DNA of 64,000 bases from CAVUMR01 sp963742715. GTDB lineage: Bacteria; Actinomycetota; Actinomycetes; Mycobacteriales; Micromonosporaceae. The notes below the pieces were generated by a model that saw only the letters and a program-made list of their open reading frames with translations, was not told where the DNA came from and searched no databases. The translations under genes and the position numbers were made by a program. Below, piece after piece: positions 51,973 through 60,899 of this stretch. The stretch lies in contig CAVUMR010000001.1 in the NCBI GenBank assembly GCA_963742715.1, positions 1,054,001 through 1,118,000 of the forward strand, in the 5' to 3' direction. Each line of letters begins with the position of its first letter. The first letter of the stretch is position 1.

Positions 51973-53048
51973 CCGCCCTCCAGCCACTGCTCGAGTTGCC
52001 GCCACTGCGTGTCGAGCCCGCGCAGCCAGCCGGCCGCCTGTACCGCGCGGGTCAGGTGGACGCCGTCCGGCTCCGGCGACTCACCGGCCGCGCGACCCAG
52101 GTTGTACGCGAGCCACGCCATCAGCCGCCCGGCGCAGCCGAGCAGGCCGGCCGGGTCGAGGAAGTGTCCCGCCGGGGTCGACCGGTACGCCCGGACGAAA
52201 GCGCGGAAGCTCGCCGGGTCGACCCGGCCGGCGGGGTCGCGGCTCCACTCGACCGCGCCGGTGGCCGCCTCCACGGCCGGGTCGACCGGTCCGGCGTGCT
52301 CCCAGTCGATGACGTGACCGGTCGGCCTGGCTGTGCCAGCTGTGCCAACTGGGCCAGCACTGCCCACGCCGGACCAGAGCACGTTGCGCGGGGACAGGTC
52401 GCCGTGGCCGGCGACGACGACCCGGCCGAGGGCGCCGCGACCGTGCGCGTACCGGGCCGACCAGTCCTCCAGCAGCGGCAGCAGCCCGGTCAGGACCGGC
52501 GAGCCGGCGGGCGTGACGAGCGGCCGCCAGGCGGATGGTTCGACCGGCTCCCACAGCGGCTCCTCGCCGCGCCGCAGGAACGGACCGGGATCGAGGCCGG
52601 CCGCGTGCAGCCGCCCCAGCATCGTGCCGGCCGCGGCCGCCAGCGCGACGTCGGGCAGCGCGTCCAGCGGCAGTATCCGGCCGGTGACGTGCGGAAACAC
52701 CAGCGCACCGGTACCGTCGGCCAGCTCGACCAGCGGATCTCCGGCCGGCGCGTACGCGGCCACCGCGGGCACTCCGGCCGCCGCGGCGTTGCGGGCGACC
52801 GCCTCGGCGTCCCGTAACCGGTCCCAGCCGGTCGCCGGGATCACCACCGGATCGATCAGCTTGACCACTGCCGAACCACCGGCCGAACCACCGGCCGCAA
52901 GCGACACCCGCAGCACCCGGTGCAGGTAGCCGCCGGTCATCGGTACCGGTGGGCCGGACAGCGCGCCCAGCCCGACCGCCGCGCACGCCTCGGCGACCGC
53001 CCCGGCGGAGGTCGGCCCGACGGCGTGCGGGCGGATCGAGCGGGTCAT
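51969..53048 (-). CDS. Aminoglycoside-phosphotransferase-like kinase (APH fold)
   Basis: A 359-residue protein with the protein-kinase-like APH fold: TGGYLHRVLRVSL nucleotide loop, VVKLID (Lys), the catalytic HGDLSPRNVLW and the metal-binding IDWEHAG. Such enzymes phosphorylate small molecules (antibiotics, homoserine, choline, sugars). The position inside a biosynthetic-looking operon suggests either self-resistance or activation of an intermediate. A short GSAGPVGTAGTARPTG insertion precedes the IDWEHAG motif. Confidence 0.85.
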   Translation of the reverse strand: MTRSIRPHAVGPTSAGAVAEACAAVGLGALSGPPVPMTGGYLHRVLRVSLAAGGSAGGSAVVKLIDPVVIPATGWDRLRDAEAVARNAAAAGVPAVAAYAPAGDPLVELADGTGALVFPHVTGRILPLDALPDVALAAAAGTMLGRLHAAGLDPGPFLRRGEEPLWEPVEPSAWRPLVTPAGSPVLTGLLPLLEDWSARYAHGRGALGRVVVAGHGDLSPRNVLWSGVGSAGPVGTAGTARPTGHVIDWEHAGPVDPAVEAATGAVEWSRDPAGRVDPASFRAFVRAYRSTPAGHFLDPAGLLGCAGRLMAWLAYNLGRAAGESPEPDGVHLTRAVQAAGWLRGLDTQWRQLEQWLEGG

Positions 53049-53052
53049 CGCG

Positions 53053-54093
53053 TTACCGCAGCCCCACCCACGCGTCGACGGCCGGATCGAAGTCGACCCG
53101 GCTGCCCATCGCGACCCCGAGGAACCGCTGCACGTACTCCGGCTCGATCGCGGACGCGACCGACAGCCGCTCGGACTGCTCGGCGGTCAGCTCCCAGCCG
53201 TACCCGCCGAGGTTGTCCTTGGCCTGCGCCAGCGTGCGCGCACCGAGGATCGGGCTGACCACGCCCGGCCGGTGCAGCAGCCAGTTGATCGCGACCTGGG
53301 CGACGGTACGACCGGTCTCGTCGCTGACCGCGCGGATCGCGTCGAGGATCCGCCAGCCCCGCTCGGTCGCGCGCCGCTCCCAGTACTCCTCCATCCAGGA
53401 CAGTGAACCGGCCAGCCGGGTACCGCTCGGCGGCGGCGTGTCCCGGTCGTACTTGCCGGACAGGAACCCGCCGCCCAACGGTCCCCACGGCAGCACGCCG
53501 ACCCCGAGGTGGGTGCACGCCGGTACGACCTCGCGCTCGATCGAGCGCTCGACCAGCGAGTACTGCTGCTGCGCGGTGACCGGCCGGGGCCAGCCGTGCG
53601 CCGAGGCGAGGTACCACGCCTTGGTGAGCTGCCAGCCGCTCAGGTTGGACACCCCGAAATACCGGACCTTGCCCTGCTGTACCAGCGTTGCCGCGGCCGC
53701 CAGGGTCTCCTCCAGTGGAGTCTCCGGGTCCCAGCAGTGCAGTTGGTACAGGTCGATCCTGTCCGTACCGAGCCGGCGCAGGCTCCGCTCCACGCTGCGG
53801 ATCAGGTGGGTCGCGGAACCGCCCACGTCGTTCGGCCCGTCACCGACGCGCAGGCCGGACTTGGTCGCGAGTACCACCTCGTCCCGGTCGCCGGCCAGCG
53901 CCCGGCCGAGGATCTCCTCCGACTTTCCGCCGTGGTAGCAGTCCGCGGTGTCGAAGAACGTGCCCCCGTGATCGCGGAACAGCGCGATGATCTGCCGCGC
54001 CTCGTCCTCGTCGGTGTCCGCGCCGAACGTCATCCCGCCCAGGCACAGTTCAGAGACGAGCGTTCCGGTCGATCCGAGCCGGCGGTACTTCAT
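53053..54093 (-). CDS. Aldo/keto reductase
   Basis: A 346-residue NADPH-dependent AKR with the tetrad region GTFFDTADCYHGGKSEEILGRAL (Asp, Tyr), VVLATKSG (Lys) and YQLHCWD (His), QQQYSLVER, and IPILGART-like SPILGARTLAQAKDNLG for cofactor binding. It resembles the AKR subgroup used on sugars (tas/YghZ-like). ATG 54093 overlaps the upstream gene stop (ATGA). Confidence 0.92.
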   Translation of the reverse strand: MKYRRLGSTGTLVSELCLGGMTFGADTDEDEARQIIALFRDHGGTFFDTADCYHGGKSEEILGRALAGDRDEVVLATKSGLRVGDGPNDVGGSATHLIRSVERSLRRLGTDRIDLYQLHCWDPETPLEETLAAAATLVQQGKVRYFGVSNLSGWQLTKAWYLASAHGWPRPVTAQQQYSLVERSIEREVVPACTHLGVGVLPWGPLGGGFLSGKYDRDTPPPSGTRLAGSLSWMEEYWERRATERGWRILDAIRAVSDETGRTVAQVAINWLLHRPGVVSPILGARTLAQAKDNLGGYGWELTAEQSERLSVASAIEPEYVQRFLGVAMGSRVDFDPAVDAWVGLR

Positions 54094-54728
54094 GCGACAG
54101 CGCTCCCTTCGATCGGGCAGTACAGCAAGGGCTGGTCGGAAAGGTCGCGGACCCACAGCTGGCCGGTGCCGCCCGGCGGGCTGATCCGGCTCCACGATGC
54201 TGCGTCCAGCGCGCGCCACAGCGGCGCGAAGTCGTCGTCGTACCGGCCCTTCACGGTCCCGACCAGCACGTCCACCGCCGGGAGTACGTCGACCAGCCAA
54301 CCGGCCAACGCGCGGCGCCGGTCCGGGCCGCCCTTGGGCGACGGCGCGGAGATCGCCAGCACCGTCCGGCCGTGCCATTCCACCGCGACCGCTCGCCCGT
54401 CCACTGTGGACGGCCGCTCGGGGCGCGCCGCCGGGAGCGCGGCCGAGAGCGCGGTCGGGAGCGCCGCCGAGAGCGGGGCCGAAAGCGCCGTCGAGAGCGG
54501 GGTCCGGGACGCCACGAGTACGCCGTTGCGCCCCGGCGCCGGCGCGCTGTCCACGACGTGACCCAGTGGCCCACCGACTAGTGCGTCAGCCAGGCTGCCG
54601 TGGCCGTCGTCCCGCCGGTACTCGGTCACCACGGCCAGGTCGGCTTCGCTGCCCGCCAGCACCCGCGCGATCGCCGGCCGGTCCCGGCCGCCATGCCGCA
54701 GGTCCCACAGCGCGATCCGCGCCGTCAC
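54090..54728 (-). CDS. Unassigned protein with endonuclease/exonuclease/phosphatase-like features
   Basis: A 212-residue protein starting at GTG 54728 in the overlap GTGA with the kinase gene. VTARIALWDLRHGGRD..., DLAVVTEYRRDDG and VLVGTVKGRYDDDFAPLW recall the endonuclease/exonuclease/phosphatase fold (WN, E and GDFN/DxN sites), but the catalytic His-Asp end is not evident: the tail is GTGQLWVRDLSDQPLLYC. Residues about 75-100 are a four-residue repeat (PLST, ALSA, PLSA, ALPT...). Function cannot be given; a degraded or specialised family member is likely. Confidence 0.6.
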   Translation of the reverse strand: MTARIALWDLRHGGRDRPAIARVLAGSEADLAVVTEYRRDDGHGSLADALVGGPLGHVVDSAPAPGRNGVLVASRTPLSTALSAPLSAALPTALSAALPAARPERPSTVDGRAVAVEWHGRTVLAISAPSPKGGPDRRRALAGWLVDVLPAVDVLVGTVKGRYDDDFAPLWRALDAASWSRISPPGGTGQLWVRDLSDQPLLYCPIEGSAVA

Positions 54729-55603
54729 AGATCCGACCCGATCGGGGGGTACGCCGGGGCGGAGAGCTGTTCGACCTTCCGGGCCGCGACCAGCTGTGCC
54801 CACGCGAGCGCGTCGTCGGGTGCCTCGCCCCGGTGCACGGCCAGTGCGAACGCGACCGCCAGGGAGTCGCCGGCACCGACCGTGCAGACCGGGCGGGACG
54901 GGTGGGCCGGCTGGTACCGGATGCCCTTCCCGTCCACCAGCGCCGCCCCGTCCGCACCGAGCGTGACCAGCGCGAGTCGCGCCCGGCCCAGTCGTACCGC
55001 GTCCGCGGCGACCTGTTCCACGCCCGCCCGGTCGCCGGCGCCGTTGAGGATCAGTACCTCCGCGCCCATCGGTACCGAGTCGACCACCGCCGCGAGCGTG
55101 TGCCGGTCGTGCCGCCAGGGCAGGAAGCCGACGTCGACCAGCCGTGGTACGCCGAGTTCGGCCAGCGCCGTGTGGAGTCGGCCGGTACCGGGGAAGTAGG
55201 CCAGGTGGACGAAGTCGGCACCGCGCGCCTCTTCCGCGTACCCGGTCAGGTCGTCGAGCGAGCAGTCCGACGGATCGACCTCGATCCGCGCCTCCCCGTT
55301 CGGGTCCGGGTACAGCAGCAGCCGGCCGGTACGGTCGCCGGACGGCACCACCCGGACCGACTCCGGCGCGGACCGGGAGTCCACCGCGAGCAGCGCCGGC
55401 AGTGACCAGCCCAACGGATCGTCCCCGGCCACCGCGACCACCGACGCGCGCGCGCCGAGTGCCCGCGCCTGCCGGGCGGCGAAGGCGGGCGGGCCACCGA
55501 CCGCGACGTCGACGGTTGGTCCGGCGTCGGGCTCACCGGACCCCGGCAGAACCGTGACGTGCAGGTTCAGCTCGCCGAACGTCACCAGGCGCATGGCTGT
55601 CAC
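54725..55603 (-). CDS. PfkB-family sugar or nucleoside kinase
   Basis: A 292-residue ribokinase-fold kinase: DVAVGGPPAFAARQARALGA near residue 35 and the anion-hole motif VCTVGAGDSLAVAFALAV near 245. GTG 55603 has GGAGG five bases upstream; ATG 55594 is an alternative. Substrates of this family are sugars, nucleosides and cyclitols. In this operon it likely phosphorylates a sugar-like intermediate, and pairs logically with the HAD phosphatases. Confidence 0.88.
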   Translation of the reverse strand: MTAMRLVTFGELNLHVTVLPGSGEPDAGPTVDVAVGGPPAFAARQARALGARASVVAVAGDDPLGWSLPALLAVDSRSAPESVRVVPSGDRTGRLLLYPDPNGEARIEVDPSDCSLDDLTGYAEEARGADFVHLAYFPGTGRLHTALAELGVPRLVDVGFLPWRHDRHTLAAVVDSVPMGAEVLILNGAGDRAGVEQVAADAVRLGRARLALVTLGADGAALVDGKGIRYQPAHPSRPVCTVGAGDSLAVAFALAVHRGEAPDDALAWAQLVAARKVEQLSAPAYPPIGSDL

Positions 55604-55658
55604 CCGCGCCTCCGCCATCCGGCCCGTGGACGTGACCCGGCCCGTAGACGCGCCCCGA

Positions 55659-56657
55659 TCAAGGGATCAGCGCGGCCCGGTACCGGACCTGTCGGGTGGC
55701 CACCGCGTCCAGCGCCGCGGCCGCGTCGTCCAGCCCGTACCGCTGCACCACGCTCTCCGCTCCGCTCCGCCGGTGCAGGTCGAACGTCTCGGCCAGCCGG
55801 TGCCGGGGCCCCTGGGAGGCGCCGGCGACCGTGAGCTTGTAGTGCAGCAGCCGCTGCAGTACCAGCGGCACCGGCTCCACCGGCGCGGCGACCGCCACCA
55901 GCCGGCCGTACGGGGCGAGCGCGTGTACCGCCGTCATCAACGCGCCCGGATGCTCGCTGGTCAACAGCGCGGCGTCGAGCTCGCCCAACTCCGGTACCGG
56001 CTGCCCCAACTGGTCGGCATCGGCCACCACCACGTGCTCGGCACCGAGCCGGCGCGCGTCCGACTCCTTGTCCGCCGAGGTGGTCAGTACGGTCACCTCG
56101 GCGCCGAACGCGCGGGCGTACTGGGTGGCCAGGTGCCCGATGCCGCCGAACCCGACCACGGCGACCCGGTCGCCCGGGCGTACCGCGGCGTCCACAAGTC
56201 CGGAGTACGCGACGTAGCCGCTGCACAGCAGGGTGGCCGCGACCGCGGGATCCAGCGCGGAGTCGATCCGTACCGCCGACCCGGCGTCCACCAGCGCGTA
56301 CTCGGCGTGCCCGCCGTCGAGGTAGATGCCGGTCTCGTTGGCGGCCCGGCACAGCTCGATCCGGCCGCGGACGCAGTCCGGGCAGGATCGGCACCAGCGC
56401 TGGTGCCAGGTCACGCCGACCCGGTCGCCGACGCCGAAGCCGGTCGCCTCGGCGCCCAGTGCCACCACCTCGCCGACGAACTCGTGACCGGGGATGCGAC
56501 CGCCGTCGCCCATTTCGCCACGCGCCTGCCGGACATCCATGAAGCAGACGCCGCTGGCCAGTACCCGGACGACGAGATCGTGGGGTCCGGGCCGCGGGCG
56601 GGTCCGCTCCGCGGATACCCAATCCGATCCGGGCTTTTCGATTTCCACACAGCGCAC
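55659..56657 (-). CDS. Zinc-dependent alcohol dehydrogenase
   Basis: A 332-residue MDR enzyme starting at GTG 56657 with AGGAGG upstream. Catalytic zinc: GVCFMDVRQARG and GHEFVGEV; structural zinc: CRSCPDCVRGRIELC; cofactor motif VVGFGGIGHLATQYARAFGA. It is close to the AdhA-like class acting on primary alcohols and sugar alcohols. It follows the LarA-like gene by 13 bp. Confidence 0.92.
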   Translation of the reverse strand: MRCVEIEKPGSDWVSAERTRPRPGPHDLVVRVLASGVCFMDVRQARGEMGDGGRIPGHEFVGEVVALGAEATGFGVGDRVGVTWHQRWCRSCPDCVRGRIELCRAANETGIYLDGGHAEYALVDAGSAVRIDSALDPAVAATLLCSGYVAYSGLVDAAVRPGDRVAVVGFGGIGHLATQYARAFGAEVTVLTTSADKESDARRLGAEHVVVADADQLGQPVPELGELDAALLTSEHPGALMTAVHALAPYGRLVAVAAPVEPVPLVLQRLLHYKLTVAGASQGPRHRLAETFDLHRRSGAESVVQRYGLDDAAAALDAVATRQVRYRAALIP

Positions 56658-56670
56658 GGCAGCGACCTCC

Positions 56671-57993
56671 TCAGCTTCGGTCGAGCCCGGCGGCTCGCCA
56701 CATGGTGTAGGGCGGATGGGCCAGCACGACGACCCGGTTGCCGACCTGCGCGACAGCCGCGTCCAGCGCCTGCTGCACCGACGGTGCCGGCCGCGCGCCG
56801 AGCGCGTCGGCGACCGGGCCGTCGAGTCCGGTGGAGACGAGGTACCGCCGCTCGGTCCGGGCCAGCGCCTCGGTCAGGAACCGGGCCTTGCGGGCGGCGT
56901 GCGGATCCCGTCCCGGTGTACCGGCGAGCGCGTCCGCGAACGCGCGGTCGCCCACCCCGCGCGGGCAGGCCGCGACCAGCACCACCGCGCGCGCGTTCAG
57001 TACGCCCAGTCCGATCCGCCACGCCTTGCCCTCGGCCTGGTAAAGGTCCAGGTCGTACGGGTGCCCGCCGGCTCCCAGCACGAGCACGTCGGCGGCGGCC
57101 GGTACCGGCTGGGCGAACTGGCCGGCGAACCAGCCGGCGACCGACCGGTGCACCTCGGTCGACGGGCCGAACTCGGCCACCGCCACCGCGCCGCACGGGT
57201 GCAGCCCCACGTTGCAGGCCCACACGTCGCCGATCAGCTCGGTCGCCTCCTCGAGGAAGGCGCGGAACGGGTTGCCGGCGAGCTGCCCGTACAGCTCCAG
57301 CGGCTGGTCGGCCAGCGCGTGCAGCGCGCTGATCGTCTCGTTGCCGGCGACGCCGGGTACCACCGCTTTGGCCCCGCCGGAGAACCCGGCCTCGGCGTGC
57401 GGGGTCACCGTGCCGACGCAGATCACCAGGTCCGCGTCGGCCACCGCCGCGTTGAGCAGCACCGGTACGCCGTTCCCGGCGGTACCGACCCGGACCAGGT
57501 CGCCGGCGTCCGGATCGTGCACCAGCACCGGTACCTCGGGCATCCCGCACCCGGCGACCGCACCGCGTACCGGGGCGACGCCGCGCGGCCGGTGCCGACC
57601 GGTCGCGATCACGCAGGCCAGCCGGGCGTCCGGCGCGTGCCGCCGCAGCGCGTGCAGCAGCGGCGGCAACACCACCTCGTGCGGGGTCGCGCGGGTGCCG
57701 TCACTGACACACAGCGCGATGTGGTTGGCGTACCGGAGCCGCCCGGTGAGCCGGGACATCGCCCGCTCGACCGCCTCGGCGACGATCCGGCTGGAGTCCT
57801 CGGCGCGGTGCCGGTCGGCCTGCCGGCACCGACCGAGCGACTCGGTCGGACCGATCACCACGCTCCCCGGCGGCAGGTGTACCTGCTGCTCACCCAGCCC
57901 GTACGGCAGCGCGACCGGGCCGTCGCCGCGACCACCGCCGGGGCTCGGGCGGCGGGCGTATCCGGGCCCGACCGTCCGCGTCTCGGCGTTCAT
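56671..57993 (-). CDS. LarA-like protein (nickel-pincer lactate racemase family)
   Basis: A 440-residue protein of the LarA/DUF2088 family. Motifs: CVSDGTRATP (substrate loop), ATGRHRP, and HAEAGFSGGAKAVVPGVAG. In L. plantarum LarA a His and, ten residues later, the Lys that binds the nickel-pincer nucleotide lie in the equivalent motif; that spacing (H-x9-K) is kept here. LarA homologues racemise or epimerise 2-hydroxyacids. Cofactor-making larB, larC and larE are not in the window. ATG 57993 overlaps the PHP-gene stop. The N-terminal 30 residues are Gly/Arg-rich. Confidence 0.85.
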   Translation of the reverse strand: MNAETRTVGPGYARRPSPGGGRGDGPVALPYGLGEQQVHLPPGSVVIGPTESLGRCRQADRHRAEDSSRIVAEAVERAMSRLTGRLRYANHIALCVSDGTRATPHEVVLPPLLHALRRHAPDARLACVIATGRHRPRGVAPVRGAVAGCGMPEVPVLVHDPDAGDLVRVGTAGNGVPVLLNAAVADADLVICVGTVTPHAEAGFSGGAKAVVPGVAGNETISALHALADQPLELYGQLAGNPFRAFLEEATELIGDVWACNVGLHPCGAVAVAEFGPSTEVHRSVAGWFAGQFAQPVPAAADVLVLGAGGHPYDLDLYQAEGKAWRIGLGVLNARAVVLVAACPRGVGDRAFADALAGTPGRDPHAARKARFLTEALARTERRYLVSTGLDGPVADALGARPAPSVQQALDAAVAQVGNRVVVLAHPPYTMWRAAGLDRS

Positions 57994-58997
57994 CGGCCGG
58001 CCACTGGGTGCCGGTCTTGTGGCGCGGCCGGCTGGGCGGCGGCTTGCTGGGCGGCGGCTTGCTGGGCGGCGGCTTGTTGGGCGGCGCGGCCGACCGCGGC
58101 CGCGATGCCGGCGAACTCGTCGGTGGTGAGCCCGTACCGGCCGAGCTCGCTCTTGCCGTTGCCGTGGTAATCGGACCCGCCGAACCGGAGCAGCCCGCGG
58201 GACGCTGCCCGGTCGATCAGGTCCGCGTCCACACCGGGCACCACGTGGTGGTACGAGGCGACCTCCCAGCCGGCCAGCCCGTGCTCGACGAACTCGTCCA
58301 AGTGCCGGTAGAGCTCGTCGCGGGAGCCGGTCGGGTCGCGCAGTTGCCAGAGCGGATGCGCCAACGCGGTGACGGCTCCGATCGCGCGGGCCGCCGCCAG
58401 CACGTCGAGGGTCGGCAGGTACCGGTCGGCCAACCCGGCCGGCGGGGAGGCCGCGTCCACGCGCTCCAACGCGGCCGACAACTCGGTGCGCACCTCGTCG
58501 GCGGGCTGTCCGGTGTACGCGGCGATCGTCGCCGCGGCGAGCGTGCGGCCGAACATGCGCTTGTCCGGGTACTGGTCCGGACCGTCCGGGCGGGCGCCCC
58601 GGAGGATCTCGTCGTCGCCGGGCAGCCCCGGCCGGTCCTCCCTCAGCAGCGCCAGCGCCCGGCGGAACCGAGCGTTCTTCCAGATCACCGGCGCGGCCAC
58701 CAGTCGCTGGAAGTCCGGGTCGAGGCAGCCCTCGCCGTACACCAGCAGATGGTGCCGTCGCTCGCTGTGGAACGTGCTGAGCTCGGTACCGGGGAACGGC
58801 AGCTCGATGCCGAGCCCGGCCGCCTGGGCGACCAGTTCGGGAGTGAAGATCACCGCCGAGTGATCGGTGATCGTGAGTACCCGGACGCCCCGCGCGGCCG
58901 CGGCCGCCAGCACCTCCCCGGCCGGCTGCCGACCGTCGCTGACCAGCGTGTGTACATGCAGGTCGACGGGTTGCGGGTCGTACCGGTCCGGGGTCAT
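57990..58997 (-). CDS. PHP-domain metal-dependent phosphoesterase
   Basis: A 335-residue PHP-fold protein: DLHVHTLVSDG (HxH) near residue 12, TITDHSAV, a His in TALAHPLWQL near 220, YHHVVPG and FGGSDYHGNGK. The family hydrolyses phosphate esters such as histidinol phosphate or nucleotide 3'-phosphates. The C-terminus (from about 312) is an AAAQQ repeat that looks like a flexible tail. ATG 58997 overlaps the radical SAM gene stop. Confidence 0.87.
   Translation of the reverse strand: MTPDRYDPQPVDLHVHTLVSDGRQPAGEVLAAAAARGVRVLTITDHSAVIFTPELVAQAAGLGIELPFPGTELSTFHSERRHHLLVYGEGCLDPDFQRLVAAPVIWKNARFRRALALLREDRPGLPGDDEILRGARPDGPDQYPDKRMFGRTLAAATIAAYTGQPADEVRTELSAALERVDAASPPAGLADRYLPTLDVLAAARAIGAVTALAHPLWQLRDPTGSRDELYRHLDEFVEHGLAGWEVASYHHVVPGVDADLIDRAASRGLLRFGGSDYHGNGKSELGRYGLTTDEFAGIAAAVGRAAQQAAAQQAAAQQAAAQPAAPQDRHPVAGR
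58031..58089 (-). repeat. 15-bp tandem repeat at the C-terminus of the PHP protein
   Basis: Three to four copies of GCTGGGCGGCGGCTT, giving AAAQQ repeats on the minus strand just before the stop region. Confidence 0.9.
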
Positions 58998-60181
58998 GGC
59001 CGCCCCTCGCCGGCCGGGCCACCCCCGGCGGTCGCGCCGACCGCGTCTCCGCCGAGCCTGCCGGCGCCGTCCCCGCAGCCGCCGGCGAGCAGCAGCGGCA
59101 GCTCCTTCCGGATGCTGGTCGCGGCCCGGTCGGCTTCGTCCGGGAACAGCCAGGACCGAGGATCGATCCAGCTGGTGTACGTGACGCCGTCCGGCATCAC
59201 GTTGAGCCGGCGGATCTTCGGGTCCGGATCCACCTCCTCGGACGACTCGTCGATGTCGATCACCACACCGTCCGAGCGTTCGAAGACGTGTACGTGCGAG
59301 TCGGTCTTGTGCTGCTGGTACGTCTCGCGGAAGTCGCCGTGCTCGCGCAACCGCAGCACGATCGGCTCGATCGGGATGTAGCTGGACGAGTTGAAGTCGC
59401 TGAAGTCGGTCACCTTGGTGAACTCGTCCGGGATCTGCGAGCAGGACCGGAAGATGAACCGGCGGAAGCCGAGGCCGACGCCCCAGTCGACGTACCCGAT
59501 GATGTCGTCCGCGGTGAGCACGCTCTCGTGCGTGAGTACGCAGCTCAGCCGGGGGCTGAACCGCTCGTCGCTGTGTGCCGAGATGTACCGCAGGTCGTCG
59601 TCGGACAGGCCGTCCCACTTGCCCTTGAGGCGCATCACCCGGTGGTTGTCCTCGGTGATGTGCGACGCGACCGACACGCTCACGCCGGTCATGCCCGCGT
59701 CGATCAGCGCCGGCAGCAGCGCCCGCTCCCCGTCCGGGGTCTGGACCGGCCGCGGCAACCCGAACCCGTTGGTGTGCAGCCGGGACCGGCGGAACCGTGG
59801 CGACACCGTGCGGACCAGGTCGTACAGCTTCTGTGGCGCCGCGGTCGGCTCTCCCCCGGTGTACGCGACCTTGGTGACCCCGGCCAGTTCGGCGAACGCG
59901 ACGGTACGTTCGAGCTGCGGCGACGGGGCTAGGTACGGCCCGCTCGGCGTGAACGTGACCTCGTTCGAGCAGAACTTGCACGCGGCGTTGCACGCGGCCG
60001 TGGTCACCAGGGTCAGGATCGCCCGGTGGCTGAACACGTACTCGTTGCCGTCGAAGTGCAGGACGTTGCAGTTCTGGTACCGGCCGTCACCGACCTGTTC
60101 GAACTCCGCACCGATCCGTCGTACCACCCGGCGGGCGGCCGGATCGGCGCACTCCGGTACCTGCGGTTCATCCTCGGCCAC
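58994..60181 (-). CDS. Radical SAM enzyme
   Basis: A 395-residue protein with the cluster motif TTAACNAACKFCSNE (Cys 64, 68, 71: C-x3-C-x2-C), GGEPTA for SAM binding (VAYTGGEPT, near 95) and later strands with CVLTHESVL and RRFIFRSCSQ. No SPASM or twitch cysteine set is present after the barrel. The N-terminal FEQVGDGRYQNCNVLHFDGNEYVFSHRAILTL is part of the family for which I have no named reaction. GTG 60181 (GGGAGG upstream) overlaps the HAD gene by 14 bp. Likely the key chemical step of the operon. Confidence 0.9.
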   Translation of the reverse strand: MAEDEPQVPECADPAARRVVRRIGAEFEQVGDGRYQNCNVLHFDGNEYVFSHRAILTLVTTAACNAACKFCSNEVTFTPSGPYLAPSPQLERTVAFAELAGVTKVAYTGGEPTAAPQKLYDLVRTVSPRFRRSRLHTNGFGLPRPVQTPDGERALLPALIDAGMTGVSVSVASHITEDNHRVMRLKGKWDGLSDDDLRYISAHSDERFSPRLSCVLTHESVLTADDIIGYVDWGVGLGFRRFIFRSCSQIPDEFTKVTDFSDFNSSSYIPIEPIVLRLREHGDFRETYQQHKTDSHVHVFERSDGVVIDIDESSEEVDPDPKIRRLNVMPDGVTYTSWIDPRSWLFPDEADRAATSIRKELPLLLAGGCGDGAGRLGGDAVGATAGGGPAGEGRP

Positions 60182-60899
60182 GTGGCCTCCCTTCGACGGC
60201 CGGGGCAAGCAACCTGCCCAGCCCGGCGAGTGACGAGATGGTCGGTACCGATGGCGGCACGGTCGCGTCCGGCGTACCGGGGCCGCGGCGTACCCACACC
60301 GCGTGCAGTCCGGCGGCGAGCGCGCCCTCCACGTCGTGCGCGGGATCGTCACCGACGTGCACGATGTCCTCGGGGGCCACACCGGTGACCCCGCACAGCG
60401 CCTGGAAGATCCGCCGGTCCGGCTTGTGCGCGCCGACCTCGCCGGAGACGACCACGTGGTCGAGCCGGTCGAGCAGGCCGGCCCGCGCCAGCTTGGTGCG
60501 CTGCGTGGTGCCGTCACCGTTGCTCAGTACCGCCACCCGGAAGCCGGCCCGGCGCAGCCCGTCGATGGCCGCCGGTACATCCGGGAAGACCAGCAGCGTC
60601 GCGGCGAGCGCGGCGTCGAACGCCGCTGCCGCCCGGCGCAGGTCGGCACCCTCCCGATCGATCCGGAACGCCATGGACAGCTGCTCGGCGACCGACCACC
60701 ACGGCTCGCCCAGCCGGTCGGCGCGCCGCTTGAGAATCGTCGCCGCGGTCTGGAACCGCTGCTGGGCGGTGATGGCGGTCGGCGAATGCCGGGACATCCC
60801 CATGGCCGCGAGGGCAGCGTCGAGGCCGGCCTGCACCGCGGCGCGGTGATCGCACAGCGTCTCGTCCAGGTCGAGCGACACCACCCGGCAGCGGATCAT
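60168..60899 (-). CDS. HAD-superfamily hydrolase
   Basis: A 243-residue phosphatase-like protein: VVSLDLDETLCDH (nucleophile Asp), VAVLSNGDG, the Lys in EVGAHKPDRRIF and VGDDPAHDVEGALAAG. All four HAD motifs are present and a C1-type helical cap lies after motif I, so it should be active, probably on a phosphorylated sugar or nucleotide. ATG 60899 overlaps the stop of the upstream gene (ATGA). Confidence 0.92.
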   Translation of the reverse strand: MIRCRVVSLDLDETLCDHRAAVQAGLDAALAAMGMSRHSPTAITAQQRFQTAATILKRRADRLGEPWWSVAEQLSMAFRIDREGADLRRAAAAFDAALAATLLVFPDVPAAIDGLRRAGFRVAVLSNGDGTTQRTKLARAGLLDRLDHVVVSGEVGAHKPDRRIFQALCGVTGVAPEDIVHVGDDPAHDVEGALAAGLHAVWVRRGPGTPDATVPPSVPTISSLAGLGRLLAPAVEGRPRGRG

